Source of the DNA: Adiantum capillus-veneris
Taxonomy: Eukaryota > Streptophyta > Polypodiopsida > Polypodiales > Pteridaceae
Assembly: GCA_014529385.2 (NCBI GenBank)
Contig: CM043950.1
Coordinates: 76,830,435 to 76,894,434, forward strand
DNA: 64,000 nucleotides
Direction: 5' to 3'
The translations under genes were made by a program, and so were the position numbers. The number at the start of each line of letters is the position of its first letter. Position 1 is the stretch's first letter. Positions 21,901 to 32,972 of the stretch are shown here, in pieces. Under the pieces are notes generated by a model. The model made no database searches and was not told the DNA's origin. It saw only the letters and a list, made by a program, of their open reading frames with translations.

Positions 21901-23457
21901 CATATAATCCATTGTACTAAGTATGTAGTGCTTCCCATTTCTAGTGCCTGGAAGAGGACCAATTACATCCACACCCCACTTCTCAAAAGGTCCATAGCTT
22001 ACAATGTGTCTCAAAGGCTCAGGCATCAGCTTTCTCTTTTGATATATTTGGCACTCGTGACAGCTTCTAAACCAATTCACAACATCCATATTCATACTTG
22101 GCCACATAAGGTGAGCATTCAATACTTTCCTTCTTGTAATTTCCACTCCAAAATGGCCTCCACATCCTTCCTCATGACATGCTTTTAAGCAATCAAAAAC
22201 TTCATCATGGTAGAGAACTCTTCTCATGACACCATCAACCCCCTTGTGATACATTTGCTCTCCAATCAAGACATACCTCATAGCTCTTCGTGTGATTGCA
22301 TGCCTTTGTTGAGAAGCCAATCCCTTTCTTGCAAAAACCGTTTGCAACACATGTTCTTCCTCATGGAGGGATTCCCTTCCAAGATACCTTGGCTCTCTAA
22401 TTATCACTGCATGCACATCCTTTGTGAACACCTGTTCCGCCAACTCATGAGCCCTTACATTCATATTTCGTGGTACATGCCATATTTGAAAGGAAGTAAA
22501 AGACTTTAACAACTTCCTCACTTTGAAAAACCAGCCCTTCATGCCTTCTTGATTTACCTTCCAGGTACCTTGAACTTGCTGCACAATCAACATAGAATCA
22601 CCTTTGATTAAAAGCCTCCTTACATGTCTTTTGACACATTCTTCCAGGCCCAAATAGAGGCTTGCATACTCAGCCTCATTATTACTCTTTACATCCACTT
22701 CTTGGCTTCCAAACCAGCACTCAATGCCATTTTTATCCACAAATATATAACCAATAGTGCCCTTATTAATGCTCCTTTTGAAAGCCCCGTCAAAGTATAA
22801 GGTACCCTCTACATCCTGAAGCTCCGCATGCATAGTTGGACTTGGTGCTATCTTCTTTTTCAAATCCTTCTTCAACTCACTCCTTGCATGAATCTCTTTA
22901 AAAGTGAGCATATCCGCCATATTTGCTCTCACACTATCCTCCTTAGTAAAGCTCATGTCAAATTGTTGCAAGCTAAGTATCCACTTTTGCAATTTAGGAT
23001 TATCCCCAGGATACCTTAGTGCATGAGGCAATAAACTACATGATGTTAACACCACAAAAGGCTTACAAATAAGATAAGATTTCAGCTTGTTTGTTGCATA
23101 TACCAATGCCCAAACCAATTGCTCGATCTCATGCCAAGATTTTTGTGCATCATTCTTCACTTTGCTTATGTAGTAAACCGGCCTCATATAAGATTGCTTT
23201 TTCCCTTTTTGCATCAATACTGCACCAATAGCATGCTCACCCACGCTCAAGCTCAAATAAAACATTTCATCCCAACAAGGAGGCATCATCAAAGGTAATG
23301 TAGATAGCTTTTCCTTGACGTCCTCAAAAGCTGTTTGCTCATGCTCCGTCCAAAGGAAAGGGTCTTTTTGTGTTGCTTCTTGCAAAGGGTGTACATATTC
23401 AGCAAGCATACAAAAAGACCTTGACAAGTACCTTAGCTTCTGTACAAAACTCATCAA
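21886..23457 (-). pseudogene. Gypsy C: RT thumb, RNase H, second RNase H, integrase start
   Basis: A 523-codon open stretch reads, in order, the RT connection (LRYLSRSFCMLAEYVHPLQE), the gypsy RNase H (IGAVLMQKGKKQSYMRPVYY), and a second archaeal-type RNase H (LYFDGAFKRS, NNEAEYASLYLGL, IKGDSMLIVQQV). The integrase HHCC zinc region (HEEGCGGHFGVEITRRK, SCHECQIYQKRK) and the first part of the core (WGVDVIGPLPG) follow. Dual RNase H is typical of Tat-lineage plant gypsy elements. Confidence 0.92.
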
Positions 23458-23905
23458 TTACTTTGTACTTTTAGGACTCTCCATCATAAGCAAACATTCC
23501 ACTTTTGCAGGATCTGGAGCTATCCCATTCTCACTTACCTCATGGCCAAGAAGTATCACTCTAGCTCTTGAAATTTTACATTTCAAAGGATTGAGTTGAC
23601 CCCCATCATCATCAATCCTTTTAAACACCATATCAAGATTTTTCACATGAAGCATTCTATCACTGTAAACACAAAAATCATCCATAAAGACTTTTACAAA
23701 GCTTCCAAGGTAAGGCCCCAATACTTTGTCCATCCAACTTTGGAAGCTCGCATAAGAATTCATCAAGCCAAAGGGCATCACCCTATAGCAAAACACTCCC
23801 CATGGGGTCAAAAAGCTGGTCTTCTTTTGATCTTCATATGCAATCCCAATTTGAAAATACCCACTGAACCCATCACATACCGAATATCTCTCATGACCTG
23901 CAACA
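23458..23905 (-). pseudogene. Gypsy C: reverse transcriptase palm, 5'-truncated
   Basis: It reads VCDGFSGYFQIGIAYEDQKK, FLTPWGVFCYRVMPFGLMN and MDDFCVYSDRML (the YxDD site as FMDD). The frame is open to the junction at 23,905/23,906, where LTR sequence is fused to the middle of RT. Upstream RT motifs are missing. Confidence 0.88.
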
Positions 23906-24066
23906 CCCGCACAACTGGCCCGCATGCGTAGAGACAGCTAGCACACACCGCCTTTGTACACTTTGTACAAGCATGCTTTATTTACATATAAGGGACCCAA
24001 AAGCATTAAAAAACCCTTTCCAAAGTCTTTGGGGTGGCTTGCATCATTCCGTAAAAACACGTCACA
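23906..24066 (-). repeat. Gypsy C 5' LTR remnant (161 bp)
   Basis: It is a direct repeat of 20,897-21,057 and includes the TGTGACG outer end at 24,066. The remaining 860 bp or so of the LTR are absent. Confidence 0.87.
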
Positions 24067-24070
24067 ACGT

Positions 24071-24359
24071 GCAAGAGGAAAATGGTCACTCTTGCACGGG
24101 GGGAGATTGCACCCAGTGTCTGTGTACTTCTTCTCTCCTCTCCCCTCTTCTCTCTCGTTGTGCCAGGCGTAGCACTCTACTCTCGGAGGTGCGCCTGCGC
24201 ATGTTCTCTTCCTCTCTCTTGCACTCTGTCTCTCTCTGTTTGTGTATCTTGTGATTATGCGTTTATGTGGTTGCCAAGTATGTCGATTAGTCTGCTATAT
24301 GGTTTGTAGTATGCTATTTCGGATATTTTGTAGGGAACTCCACGTCTCCGGTTGTAGCA
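24071..24359 (+). repeat. Element B 5' LTR, second part
   Basis: It matches the last 288 bp of the 3' LTR at 28,410-28,895, including GTCACTCTTGCACGGGGGGA and the end CTCCGGTTGTAGCA. Together with 19,838-20,035 it rebuilds a 487-bp LTR. Confidence 0.9.
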
Positions 24360-24360
24360 G

Positions 24361-24372
24361 TGGTATCAGAGC
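24361..24372 (+). promoter_or_regulatory. Element B primer binding site
   Basis: TGGTATCAGAGC, one base after the LTR end, is complementary to the 3' end of plant initiator tRNA-Met. Confidence 0.92.
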
Positions 24373-26970
24373 ATAGGCTACGCTCCAAGAGTGAAGATTT
24401 TTGACACGTAATAGCTAAGTGTTTTGTTTCCTTATGCTTGTAGTTTTTGTTAATTGCTTCAATTTATACTAATTAATGTCGATTATATGAGATAGATAGT
24501 GATTTTTAGAAATTGAAGAGAATCCGTTGTTTATTATCATGATATAGTAACTATTAGTATAATTATGTTAATTGAACATATTGATTAAACATAATCTTAT
24601 GCTCGGAATCTTATTGCAATATGCAATAACAAGAGAGGAATAGAATCTCTTTCATGATATCAAGGTTCGTCTACGACTCACAGTATAGGATAACAGGTGA
24701 GGAATGTTAGATTTCAATTGTTGGTTAGCTAACAAGAAATCCACGAGAGAATTTGACAAAAGGGAAAAAGGAAGAAGAATATAATTATGAAGTGGAAGGT
24801 AGCCTGAGTTTCGATGAGCAAGAAGTAGAAGAAGAAGGAGAAGACCCAACGAGGAACACGGACAGTTAGCAGTAAAGCTAACCACAAAATTTCACTGTCT
24901 TTCGCTCTCTCTCTTGCTTTACTTTACTACGCTGCCATGCAGCCAGGTATTAACCACACGCCACTTCAGTCCTCGCACACAGCTCCCACACACTTCATAC
25001 CGCATGTTTTTCTCTCTCCCCCTGACAACCAGTGGCCTCTCCACCAACTAGAGCTACCAACCATTTCCGCATGACGGGCTACCCACCACCTCTGCATGCA
25101 AAAACCCAACCAGCGGCCATCCAAGCTACCAACTAATCCTTTCCCTCTGTCTATCGGCGTAGTCCACCATGCACGACTGGAGGACATTGATCCTGGCTCG
25201 GCAAAAATAGACGACAGTGTTGCGTGCCATCCACTTTGAGAGCCGTACCAACTTTTTTCTCTCATCTCTCTCTCTCTCTCTCATGCTGACCAGTACAGTT
25301 AACTGTCCGTCTCTCCCTTACACTGCGGCGCCAACCAACCTCCCCTTTTTCTCGGCACCCCTCAACTGCAGTCACCATGCAGTCTTCCTCTCCCTGACCT
25401 CCTGGCGGGCAGTACCTCTTACTTTCTCTGTCTCTCACTCTCTGCCAGTCATCGCCACCCTCAGCCGCCAGAGAAAACGACGCTCTCTTTTTCTCTGGTT
25501 CTGTTCAACCGCCCCACCTCTCCTGCGAGATTCACTTAGTGCATGCAATGTGCAACACCATGTGAAAACATGAAGACTAGGTGAGCTTCGTAGGTTGATT
25601 TTTTATTTTTTTTTGATGCGTAAGAGAAGCTCACTCAAGAGGGGTTCTGGGATGCTCATTTGCTCTTGCCGCTGGTCACGGTCATCGTCGTTGTCATCGT
25701 GACATCTGTAATTGATATCATTGCTGATGCTATCAAATACTGCCGCCAGCGATTGAGTGACTAGGATTGTGTATGGTAGGTGGGTCCGGGTTCACATAAG
25801 CTGCGCCCTCCTGGGTTCTGTTCCCACGTAGCTTCTGCACTTTATTCATCTTCAAGTACACCATCAACATAGTCCCATTATGTTTGGCATCGAAACAGGT
25901 AAGTGGGGATCTCCAAGTAAAAGCCAGCATCTCTGAGCATATCAAACATTCCATGAAAGTTTGTGTGGGGATGATCTCCATGCCAATCAATTGGTATATC
26001 CTTCCAAACATCCGAAGACATCACACATTTGAGTACCGCCTGATCGCCCACGCTCCCTCAACCTCCATGAAACCCTAATCACATTTGCAACACGCATCTA
26101 CTGTCTCGTTGGCCAAGGCATCCCCCCCCCTTCACGCCATCACTGGACGCACTTACATGCTTTTAAACTCTCTCTTTCTTCCCACATGACTAAAACAATG
26201 GTCTCAAACAAGTAGACTGAAGATCAAGGCTATGGATGTTGGTACAGATAAGGTTAAGCCCACTGTACCAGCTTCTGTACCTATGAAGGCATATGATAGC
26301 AAAGCCTTCAATCAGTCAGTTGGAATAAAGGGAGCAACTGCAAAATAAGGCTTCCCATTACAAAACCAATTACATGGGCCCTGTTGATCTGGGGTGTTTT
26401 TTGCGGTGCTGCAGCATCTGACATTGGATCAGATCCACACGGATTGTATCAGTTTAGCCTTTGAAGGCCTTAAATGTAACATTTTATTTCATTCCTTTTC
26501 TCGCTCCTTCCCCTAGTCTGTTGCATCTGACCCCTCCAAAACAGTTCCCCCCCCCCCCCCCCCCCCACACCCGAGACTACTTACAGAAGCGGAGATCGAC
26601 AAAAATCTTAGGTGACAAATTCAATACCTTTGCGACGACGCCCAATGTCGGGCATCCACGGGACTTGACGACAATGAATTTGATTTTAGTGCATACAGAC
26701 ATCGTATTAGATCCATAAAGTACTGTATTAGTTTTCTCTTATAGGTAATTTGTATAAGTTGCAGACTCTCATACTACATACCTAGTACAAGTTTAGAAGA
26801 GAAGCTTAAGTTTTTGGTCTTGCCAAACATTTTCTTGATGCATATTCTTTTACATATTTTGATTTCTGATTGGCAATGTCCGAAAAAGCAACTAAGGTCA
26901 AATCAATTTTGCATTGTTTTCTTTATGCGTGGACCAATCTACTATTTATAGTAGGGCCTTTACATAATGT

Positions 26971-27030
26971 ATGCTCGTGATATCATGACTAGACACTAGT
27001 ATGCTCGTGATATCATAACCAACCACTAGT
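26971..27030. repeat. 30-bp tandem duplication
   Basis: ATGCTCGTGATATCAT starts at 26,971 and 27,001. The two units differ at a few bases. Confidence 0.85.
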
Positions 27031-27764
27031 CAATGCCCTTTAAACAAATATCTGCTATTAAAAATTTTACAATATTAAGCACTTTAATAGAGACAACAGT
27101 TTGCGATATCAAGGAGACTACTCCATTTATTCAAACAAAAACAATCTAAAATACATTGATTCCATCTCACTTTTCGATTAATCCAAGGCTCATCATTGTA
27201 AATGACTTTTGCTAATTATAGCTCTCTCCTACTTGTCTCTCTTTCCCCATGCACAGACTGGTACATATTTGAGATGCAGTACATCATCCAGAGTCTAATG
27301 ATTTATAGAGAGCAACCAAGTAAGTTCTCTCCACAATTTCATTTTAGGTTTTGAAAAATATTCTCAGAAACACAAGTAATTATACATTAATAACACTCTC
27401 TCAGATTCTCATTGTGCTACACATATTTCTTAATACCATTCCACAGAGAACAACAACGTTACATAAATTCAACACATCTAGCTTACTTATCAGCTTGATT
27501 ACAATTTATTTCTTGAAAGAAGGCATGGCTCTTTTCATTACCTGCATGCTCTAACATTGTGCCAATACTTGTATTAAACGAAATTGCTATTGCGATCATT
27601 TCACATTGAGATATGCAGCTACTCACGTGAGTCGCGGTGCTTTTAGTTAAATACCAATTTGTCAGTATTTTGTTACTCAATCTTACTCCAATGTGGTGTG
27701 AAATAGGTAGTATATTTTTTTATAATGTTTTTATGCCCTGCCTAGTCTGTTGGTCACATGCACA

Positions 27765-27989
27765 CAGATCCGCCGATTTAGGCAGTGTGTAAATGTTCTT
27801 CTTGGTGTAGATTCACTGATTTCAGCAACACCAGTTATCTGTGCAGATCCGCCGATTTAGGCAACACACTTCCAAATTGCAAAGTCACAATGGTAAATGC
27901 AGTTTCGTCGATATAGACAGCATTAGTGTAGATTCGCCGATCTAGGCAGCACGTCATATTGGTGTAGATTCGTCGATTTAGGCAACACC
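27765..27989. repeat. Irregular array of a GATTCGCCGATTTAGGCA motif
   Basis: Six related copies occur in 225 bp, near 27,765, 27,805, 27,844, 27,899, 27,928 and 27,963. Examples are AGATCCGCCGATTTAGGCA, AGATTCGCCGATCTAGGCA and AGATTCGTCGATTTAGGCA. Most are followed by GCAACAC or similar. Spacing varies from about 29 to 55 bp, so it is not a simple satellite. Confidence 0.8.
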
Positions 27990-28409
27990 AATCACAAAAT
28001 CATGCTGCAGTGGTTGGCCACCACTGTAACTGGTATGATTTTGTTACCCGAGTACATAATGAAAGTGATTTGGATTTGGACTTATATTGTCAAATTGGAA
28101 TTGGATTGGGATTTGGTATCTGGTGATTATTATGGCAGTGTTTATGTGATGAGACTTGACATTATGAGATTAATGATGAGTGTGACCAATGATATCCTGA
28201 TTCATCAGGGTATGACATATACTGCTTATTCTAGTGGTATGGGACACTAGAATAGGTAGTATGTGGATGACGGCAGGCATAAGAAATGTTGTCTAATTTT
28301 ATGAATTTCTTACTATTTGATACAGATTTCTAATCATTGTTTTTGACAAGTATTGTTTGCAGATATTTATCTTCGCAACTGAGGACAGTTGCTTTCCAAC
28401 AGAGAGGTA

Positions 28410-28895
28410 TGTTATGGAATTGATATTTTATTGTTTAATGGAGTTGATAGGTGGAAAAGGCTAAGTGTTATGTGAAAGGATCTCGAAAGGATATTATATT
28501 TATAATTTATTATTCAAGTGCTCTTTTATGAGCTTTGGCCATTTATGACCGGCCGGCCAGTTTGTAATCACTTTGACCATTCAAGAAATCTATAAATGAA
28601 ATACATGCAAGAGGGAAATGGTCACTCTTGCACGGGGGGAGATTGCACTCAGTGTCTATGTACTTCTTCTCTCCTCTCCCCTCTTCTCTCTCGCCATGCC
28701 AGGCATAGCACTCTGCTCTCGGAGGTACGCATGTGCATGTTCTCTTCCTCTCTCTCGCACTCTGTCTATCTCTGTTCATGTATCTCGTGATTATGTGTCT
28801 ATGTGGTTGCCAGGTATGTCGATTAGTTTGCTATATGGTTTGTAGTATGCTATTTCGGATATTTTGCAGGGATCTCCATGTCTCCGGTTGTAGCA
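28410..28895 (+). repeat. Element B 3' LTR (486 bp)
   Basis: It runs from TGTTATGGAATTGATATT to CTCCGGTTGTAGCA. It is the uninterrupted reference for the split 5' LTR, and reads AATACATGCAAGAG where gypsy C inserted in the other copy. Confidence 0.92.
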
Positions 28896-30599
28896 CAACC
28901 ATTTTACGTTTTGATGGTTTCCCAATCTGATCTGAAAGCCTGACACCCCAATCACTGTAAGACCATCTTCTCAACGCATGAGTGTGTTATGACACATATC
29001 TGGGCTCCGCCATCAACATAACCTTGTCCCAAATTTTTCTTTTGTGCCACACATCTACTATTGGGAAAATGTATGGTAGCTCATCCATCGCCAATACCTT
29101 CAGTGAACCTCTCTCTTGTTCTTTCTCCATTGGGTTAACCATCCTCTTCCACCGTCAATTTAGCTTAGGCACCATCTTTATAAGCTACCCAAAAGTAATA
29201 TCTCCTTTCCTGATTGACAGACGCTCCTTCAAGTCATAGCTTGATTGCCCATCCCCTAGTGGAAAATCTAAAACATGAAACTTGCGACGAGCCCTTCTTT
29301 TCCTCTTGGCCTTGACATCCTCCTCTTCATGGATCTTTACCTTCTTCTTGCTAGGACCTGGGGCATTTATTCCTTCCTTATCTTGTGTGGTTCTGTTCCC
29401 AATAGGCATCACTAATGTATCCTCCAGCTTTGCTGCCTTCTCCAAGGTGACCACACTTATCACTTGTGTCTTTCCCTTTTCCTCTTGGGTTAATCCACTG
29501 GTTCCTTCTTCTCCCTTAATTTCAATGCCATAATCATTTGACCTAGCTAGCAACTATCTTGGAAATGGATACATGTCTCCCCCCATCTTTTGGTGGCTTA
29601 TCACATTCCAGGCTGATGTGACCCAACTCTCCACAATTATAACACGTGGGCGTCGACCTCTAGACTCTACCATTGCTTTGTCCAACACCATTCCTGGGTC
29701 TTTCTTCACCTCTTGGCTGATTTGCAAACCTCCCCCGACCTCAATTATCTCCCACATTACCTAGCATGTTTAGACTGAGATTATTCATTAAATCTACCAC
29801 TTGCCTCATGTCTTGCCATAGCCCATCATCTTGCACTGTTGTAGTGACCATTGTTGGCATAACCTGAGGAGTAACAAAAACCAGTGGTTCATGATGAACC
29901 CTTGGCATGCGACCTTGTAAAGAATCCATAGGCTGAGATTCAGACCTCCTAGGCAAAGACTCTACTCCTACCTGACTCATTCTTCTCAGCTTCCACTCTT
30001 TGTTCCTTGATACATCTAGTGTATCTTCATATGTCCTAGGCTTCTTTAGCTCCACTCTCCAACGTATATTCTCTCGAAGACCAGCCAAGAACCTGTCCTT
30101 CTTCATCATGTCAAGTGGGGGTACTTATGGTGCTAAGGCCTTGCACATCCGCTCCCATGCCATTGAAAACTTACATATGTATGCATCTACTAGATCACCT
30201 TTCCTTTGCACCAAACCCTGTACTTCTTGTCACACTTTGTCAAGATCTTATGTCTTCACAAACTTCACTTTCAATCCATGCCATAGATTGTCCCAACTTA
30301 ATCTCACAAGTGGATCAGTCGCATGCAACTCCTCTTCAAATGCTTTGGAACAAACTCGTGCATCACTCTTCAAAAAAATCTAGAGAAGACGTAACATTTG
30401 TGCAGGATTGTAAATTTGATTGCTAATGCAGGCAACCTCCATCTTTTCCAAAAGGTCTTTCACATCTTCATCACTTCTTTCATGAAATTTCGGATAAGAG
30501 AAATCCATGGCTACCCAAGTTTCGATGCTTTGAGAACCCGTTCTAGCACAAGTGCAAGAACGCAAAACTTTTTACTGACTCAATCCCTAGAAACTTCAA
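28896..30599 (-). pseudogene. Gypsy element A: gag and zinc knuckle
   Basis: Minus-strand pieces form a gypsy gag. DEDVKDLLEKMEVAC lies near 30,470; MMKKDRFLAGLRENIRWRVE is the gag core end; and CYNCGELGHISLEC (29,603-29,644) is a perfect CX2CX4HX4C zinc knuckle. Basic and Lys-rich sequence (KRKRRARRKFHVLDF) follows. Several frame changes occur. The protease region is cut at 28,896 by element B and continues at 19,837. The 5' side is cut at 30,599 by element D. Confidence 0.8.
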
Positions 30600-30754
30600 T
30601 GAAAGGGCACAGGGAGATAGACATGCCAATAACCACCCAACCATACCTATATATAGGCCCTTGGCCCTCCTATATATAGCCCTTGTACCGCATGTGTATC
30701 CATCAGCCCTTGGCCAGGGCCGTTCCCTCCTATAGTACTACCCTTGGCATGACA
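30600..30754 (-). repeat. Element D 3' LTR (155 bp)
   Basis: On the minus strand it begins TGTCATGCCAAGGGTAGTAC and ends CCCTTTCA, with TATATATAGG boxes inside. It is preceded on that strand by AAGCGGGGAGTAA, a candidate polypurine tract. Confidence 0.82.
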
Positions 30755-32967
30755 TTACTCCCCGCTTGGAGAAGAGTTTTCGTCCGTGAAAACAAAAGTA
30801 GTAGGATCTTCATAAGAACACTAATGTTTTCCAAAGTGGTATCCGTCATGGATCCAGCTGTTTGTTTGATCAAAACACGGTATAGTAGGAGGCTCAATGA
30901 AATCAAGAGTAACATCGTGATTTTGCACATTGTTGTTCTTTTGGAACCATCTAGGGTGTAGAATCAATTTAGAATGCACATGAGCATGCTTTAAACAAGT
31001 TATCACAACAAAGATGTACCTGAAAGAGTACCGCTTTTCACTTTCCATGAAAGTAACTTGCTGACATAACTCATCATCCAAGTATAAGTCCTTGACTTGC
31101 TCTCAAATTCCATCAGATAGCAACCCCAACATAACTAGTGTTCAAGGTTGAGAACCTGATTAAAACATGAAGTGACTGAACCTAATCGCAAACATGCGTT
31201 AACTGATAGTAAGTAAACTCCAAGTAGAGCAATAAATGCTTTATTAATTGGAGTGCTTGGTGCTAATGTACGCACTTTGCATACCCATTAGCCCAAGATT
31301 ACACTTTGTAATCTGTATATCCCCTTGGATAATTGACAGTACTGAGGTGTGTTTCCCCCATGGTTTACAAACAGTATTCCTAGATGATTGATAAATGGGA
31401 ATCACAATATCGTATAACCTTGTTGAGTAGTCAATAAAGTCCGAAATAACCATTGTGGTTAACTTGAAAAATCCATAAACAGCCAAACCGATCCTTGACC
31501 TCTATTAGTGATTAGTAGACTCAAAAGTTATCTAGAGATACTTCACGTAGAGTGCAAAATGCTTCCTAAGAAGCAACTAGAAGAATACGCATGCCATTTC
31601 CAATCAGATTTTGCTAAACACTAGGGCCCATAACACCTAGTGTGCATGCATTTAGCAAAAACCAAATCCGAACCTGTATACCCATGATCATCCTTGCCAA
31701 TACTTATGGCAAAGGTGATGCACCTAGCACACATTAAAGAGGAATGTAAACAGTTTTGAAAAGAAACTAAATACTTTTAGTTGCAATCATTTGCAAGACT
31801 TTTTGAAACATCTGAACCATAATAGAAGAGAAAACAGTGATCACTTCTAGGTACAAACAATGAAACTTTTACATTCATAGGCTTTGTATATGTAAAACAA
31901 CCATCTGTAATGTTATTTAGCAGCACTTGTACCTTAACAAGTCATTCTAAGTATCCGACAATGTTTGGCCACCAAAATTGCTCCTGATACGTTGTCCTAA
32001 AAATGGTCTAGAGAACAGATTTGACCAGCATCTAGGGACCTTGTTGTGACACATACTTGAAATAGTGGGCACGAGTGTCAGTACTAGAGACTCATATTCT
32101 CCACATGTGGAATATGTCTCAACTAAGGATGTCTGAAAAAAGAACATCCTACAAGTACAAGATGTACTTGTGTGTGGAGGTAACTCTAAACACTCTGCGA
32201 TAAGAGTGAGCCTCCATTCATTTCTCCACACTGGCTAAACTGAACTCCTTGAGTCCCTAGACCATGTTGTATCCCATGTGACAACATGTGCCGAATCGAA
32301 TCCTACAAGTTGATTCATAACAGCATAATGTACATTGAACACTACGGCCCAAAATACTTATTTCGACATGCCCTTGGCATGGCCCTGGGGATTGAACTGA
32401 AAGTTCAATTACCCGTATTGAAATGCACAGGAGCACGTTTCCTACCTGTGAGAAAAAAACCAAGCATCATTGCACTGGAAACCCTGGGTGTTGCCTTTGT
32501 AATCCAAGCTTGTTGGGTAGAATCTACATAGTCAAAGCCCTTGGTAAGACCCTTTCTAGAAACCGTTCAACTAGCAGGTAACAGTAACCAACATAGTTAA
32601 TCGTGTAAAAAAATGATTAGAATCAACTTGAAAAGTTTAATTTGTCCATACCCCCTGGTAGATTTCGGATGTCGTTTCTTGAAAGTACAACTTGGATAGA
32701 TCAATTGTGTTCCTCAATGCCTATTGGGTGGTTTAGTAAACACCCGCTGAGTTGTAGCCTAAACTATGATGCCATAGACACTCGTAGTGCTATAGAGAGA
32801 GCATACTTGATGTGCTTGGCCCTGTGGTATACTCACTTGTGTAAAATTTCTCAATTCTGGAGCAATGTAAATAATCATGATTATTTACATCAGTCTTTTT
32901 TTTTGGGAACTTTTTTTTCAAAAGTAAATAATCATGATTATTTACTTTTGGTGATTTTTGGTCATCT
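30755..32967. other. Element D internal segment, no recognised gene
   Basis: No coding motif is seen. Most of 31,030-32,115 matches the opposite strand of 49,295-50,360, so it is a repeated family in this genome. Two perfect palindromes lie at its right end (32,865-32,890 and 32,920-32,949). Confidence 0.6.
32865..32949. repeat. Two perfect AT-rich palindromes
   Basis: A 26-bp palindrome (32,865-32,890) and a 30-bp palindrome (32,920-32,949) share the core GTAAATAATCATGATTATTTAC. Each equals its own reverse complement. Related ones occur at 40,620-41,216. Confidence 0.93.
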
Positions 32968-32972
32968 GAGCA

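Larger units (their letters stand above)
20036..24066 (-). mobile_element. Gypsy element C (Tat-like, internally deleted)
   Basis: This minus-oriented gypsy element lies within the 5' LTR of B. Its ends are TGTG...CACA, flanked by ACGT at 20,032-20,035 and 24,067-24,070. The 3' LTR is complete (20,036-21,057). Pol runs from mid-RT to the integrase end. The 5' LTR keeps only its first 161 bp and then joins directly to the middle of RT, so the rest of the 5' LTR, gag, protease and RT start are deleted. Confidence 0.87.
24373..28409 (+). other. Element B internal region without recognised genes
   Basis: No gag, protease, integrase or RT motif is visible in any frame. Contents include CT-rich stretches, a 30-bp tandem repeat (26,971-27,030), a long C run near 26,547, and a dispersed motif array at 27,765-27,989. 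A short open frame at 28,002-28,250 has no known similarity. The region probably serves as packaging and priming sequence for an element mobilised in trans. Confidence 0.6.
19838..28895 (+). mobile_element. LTR element B (non-autonomous), hosts gypsy C
   Basis: This plus-oriented LTR element is inserted in gypsy A. Its LTRs are 486-487 bp (TGTTATGGAA...GGTTGTAGCA), with an initiator-Met primer site after the 5' LTR. The internal region of about 4 kb has no recognisable gag or pol, as in large non-autonomous retrotransposon derivatives. The flanking target sites are CAAAC (19,833-19,837) and CAACC (28,896-28,900), one mismatch apart. Its 5' LTR is split by gypsy C with ACGT duplicated. Confidence 0.85.

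Noticed and set aside
20897-24066. The 161-bp direct repeat as the full LTRs of a short element
   Set aside because: The left copy is the start of a longer 1,022-bp LTR that ends in CACA next to the ACGT target copy. The right copy is a deletion remnant.
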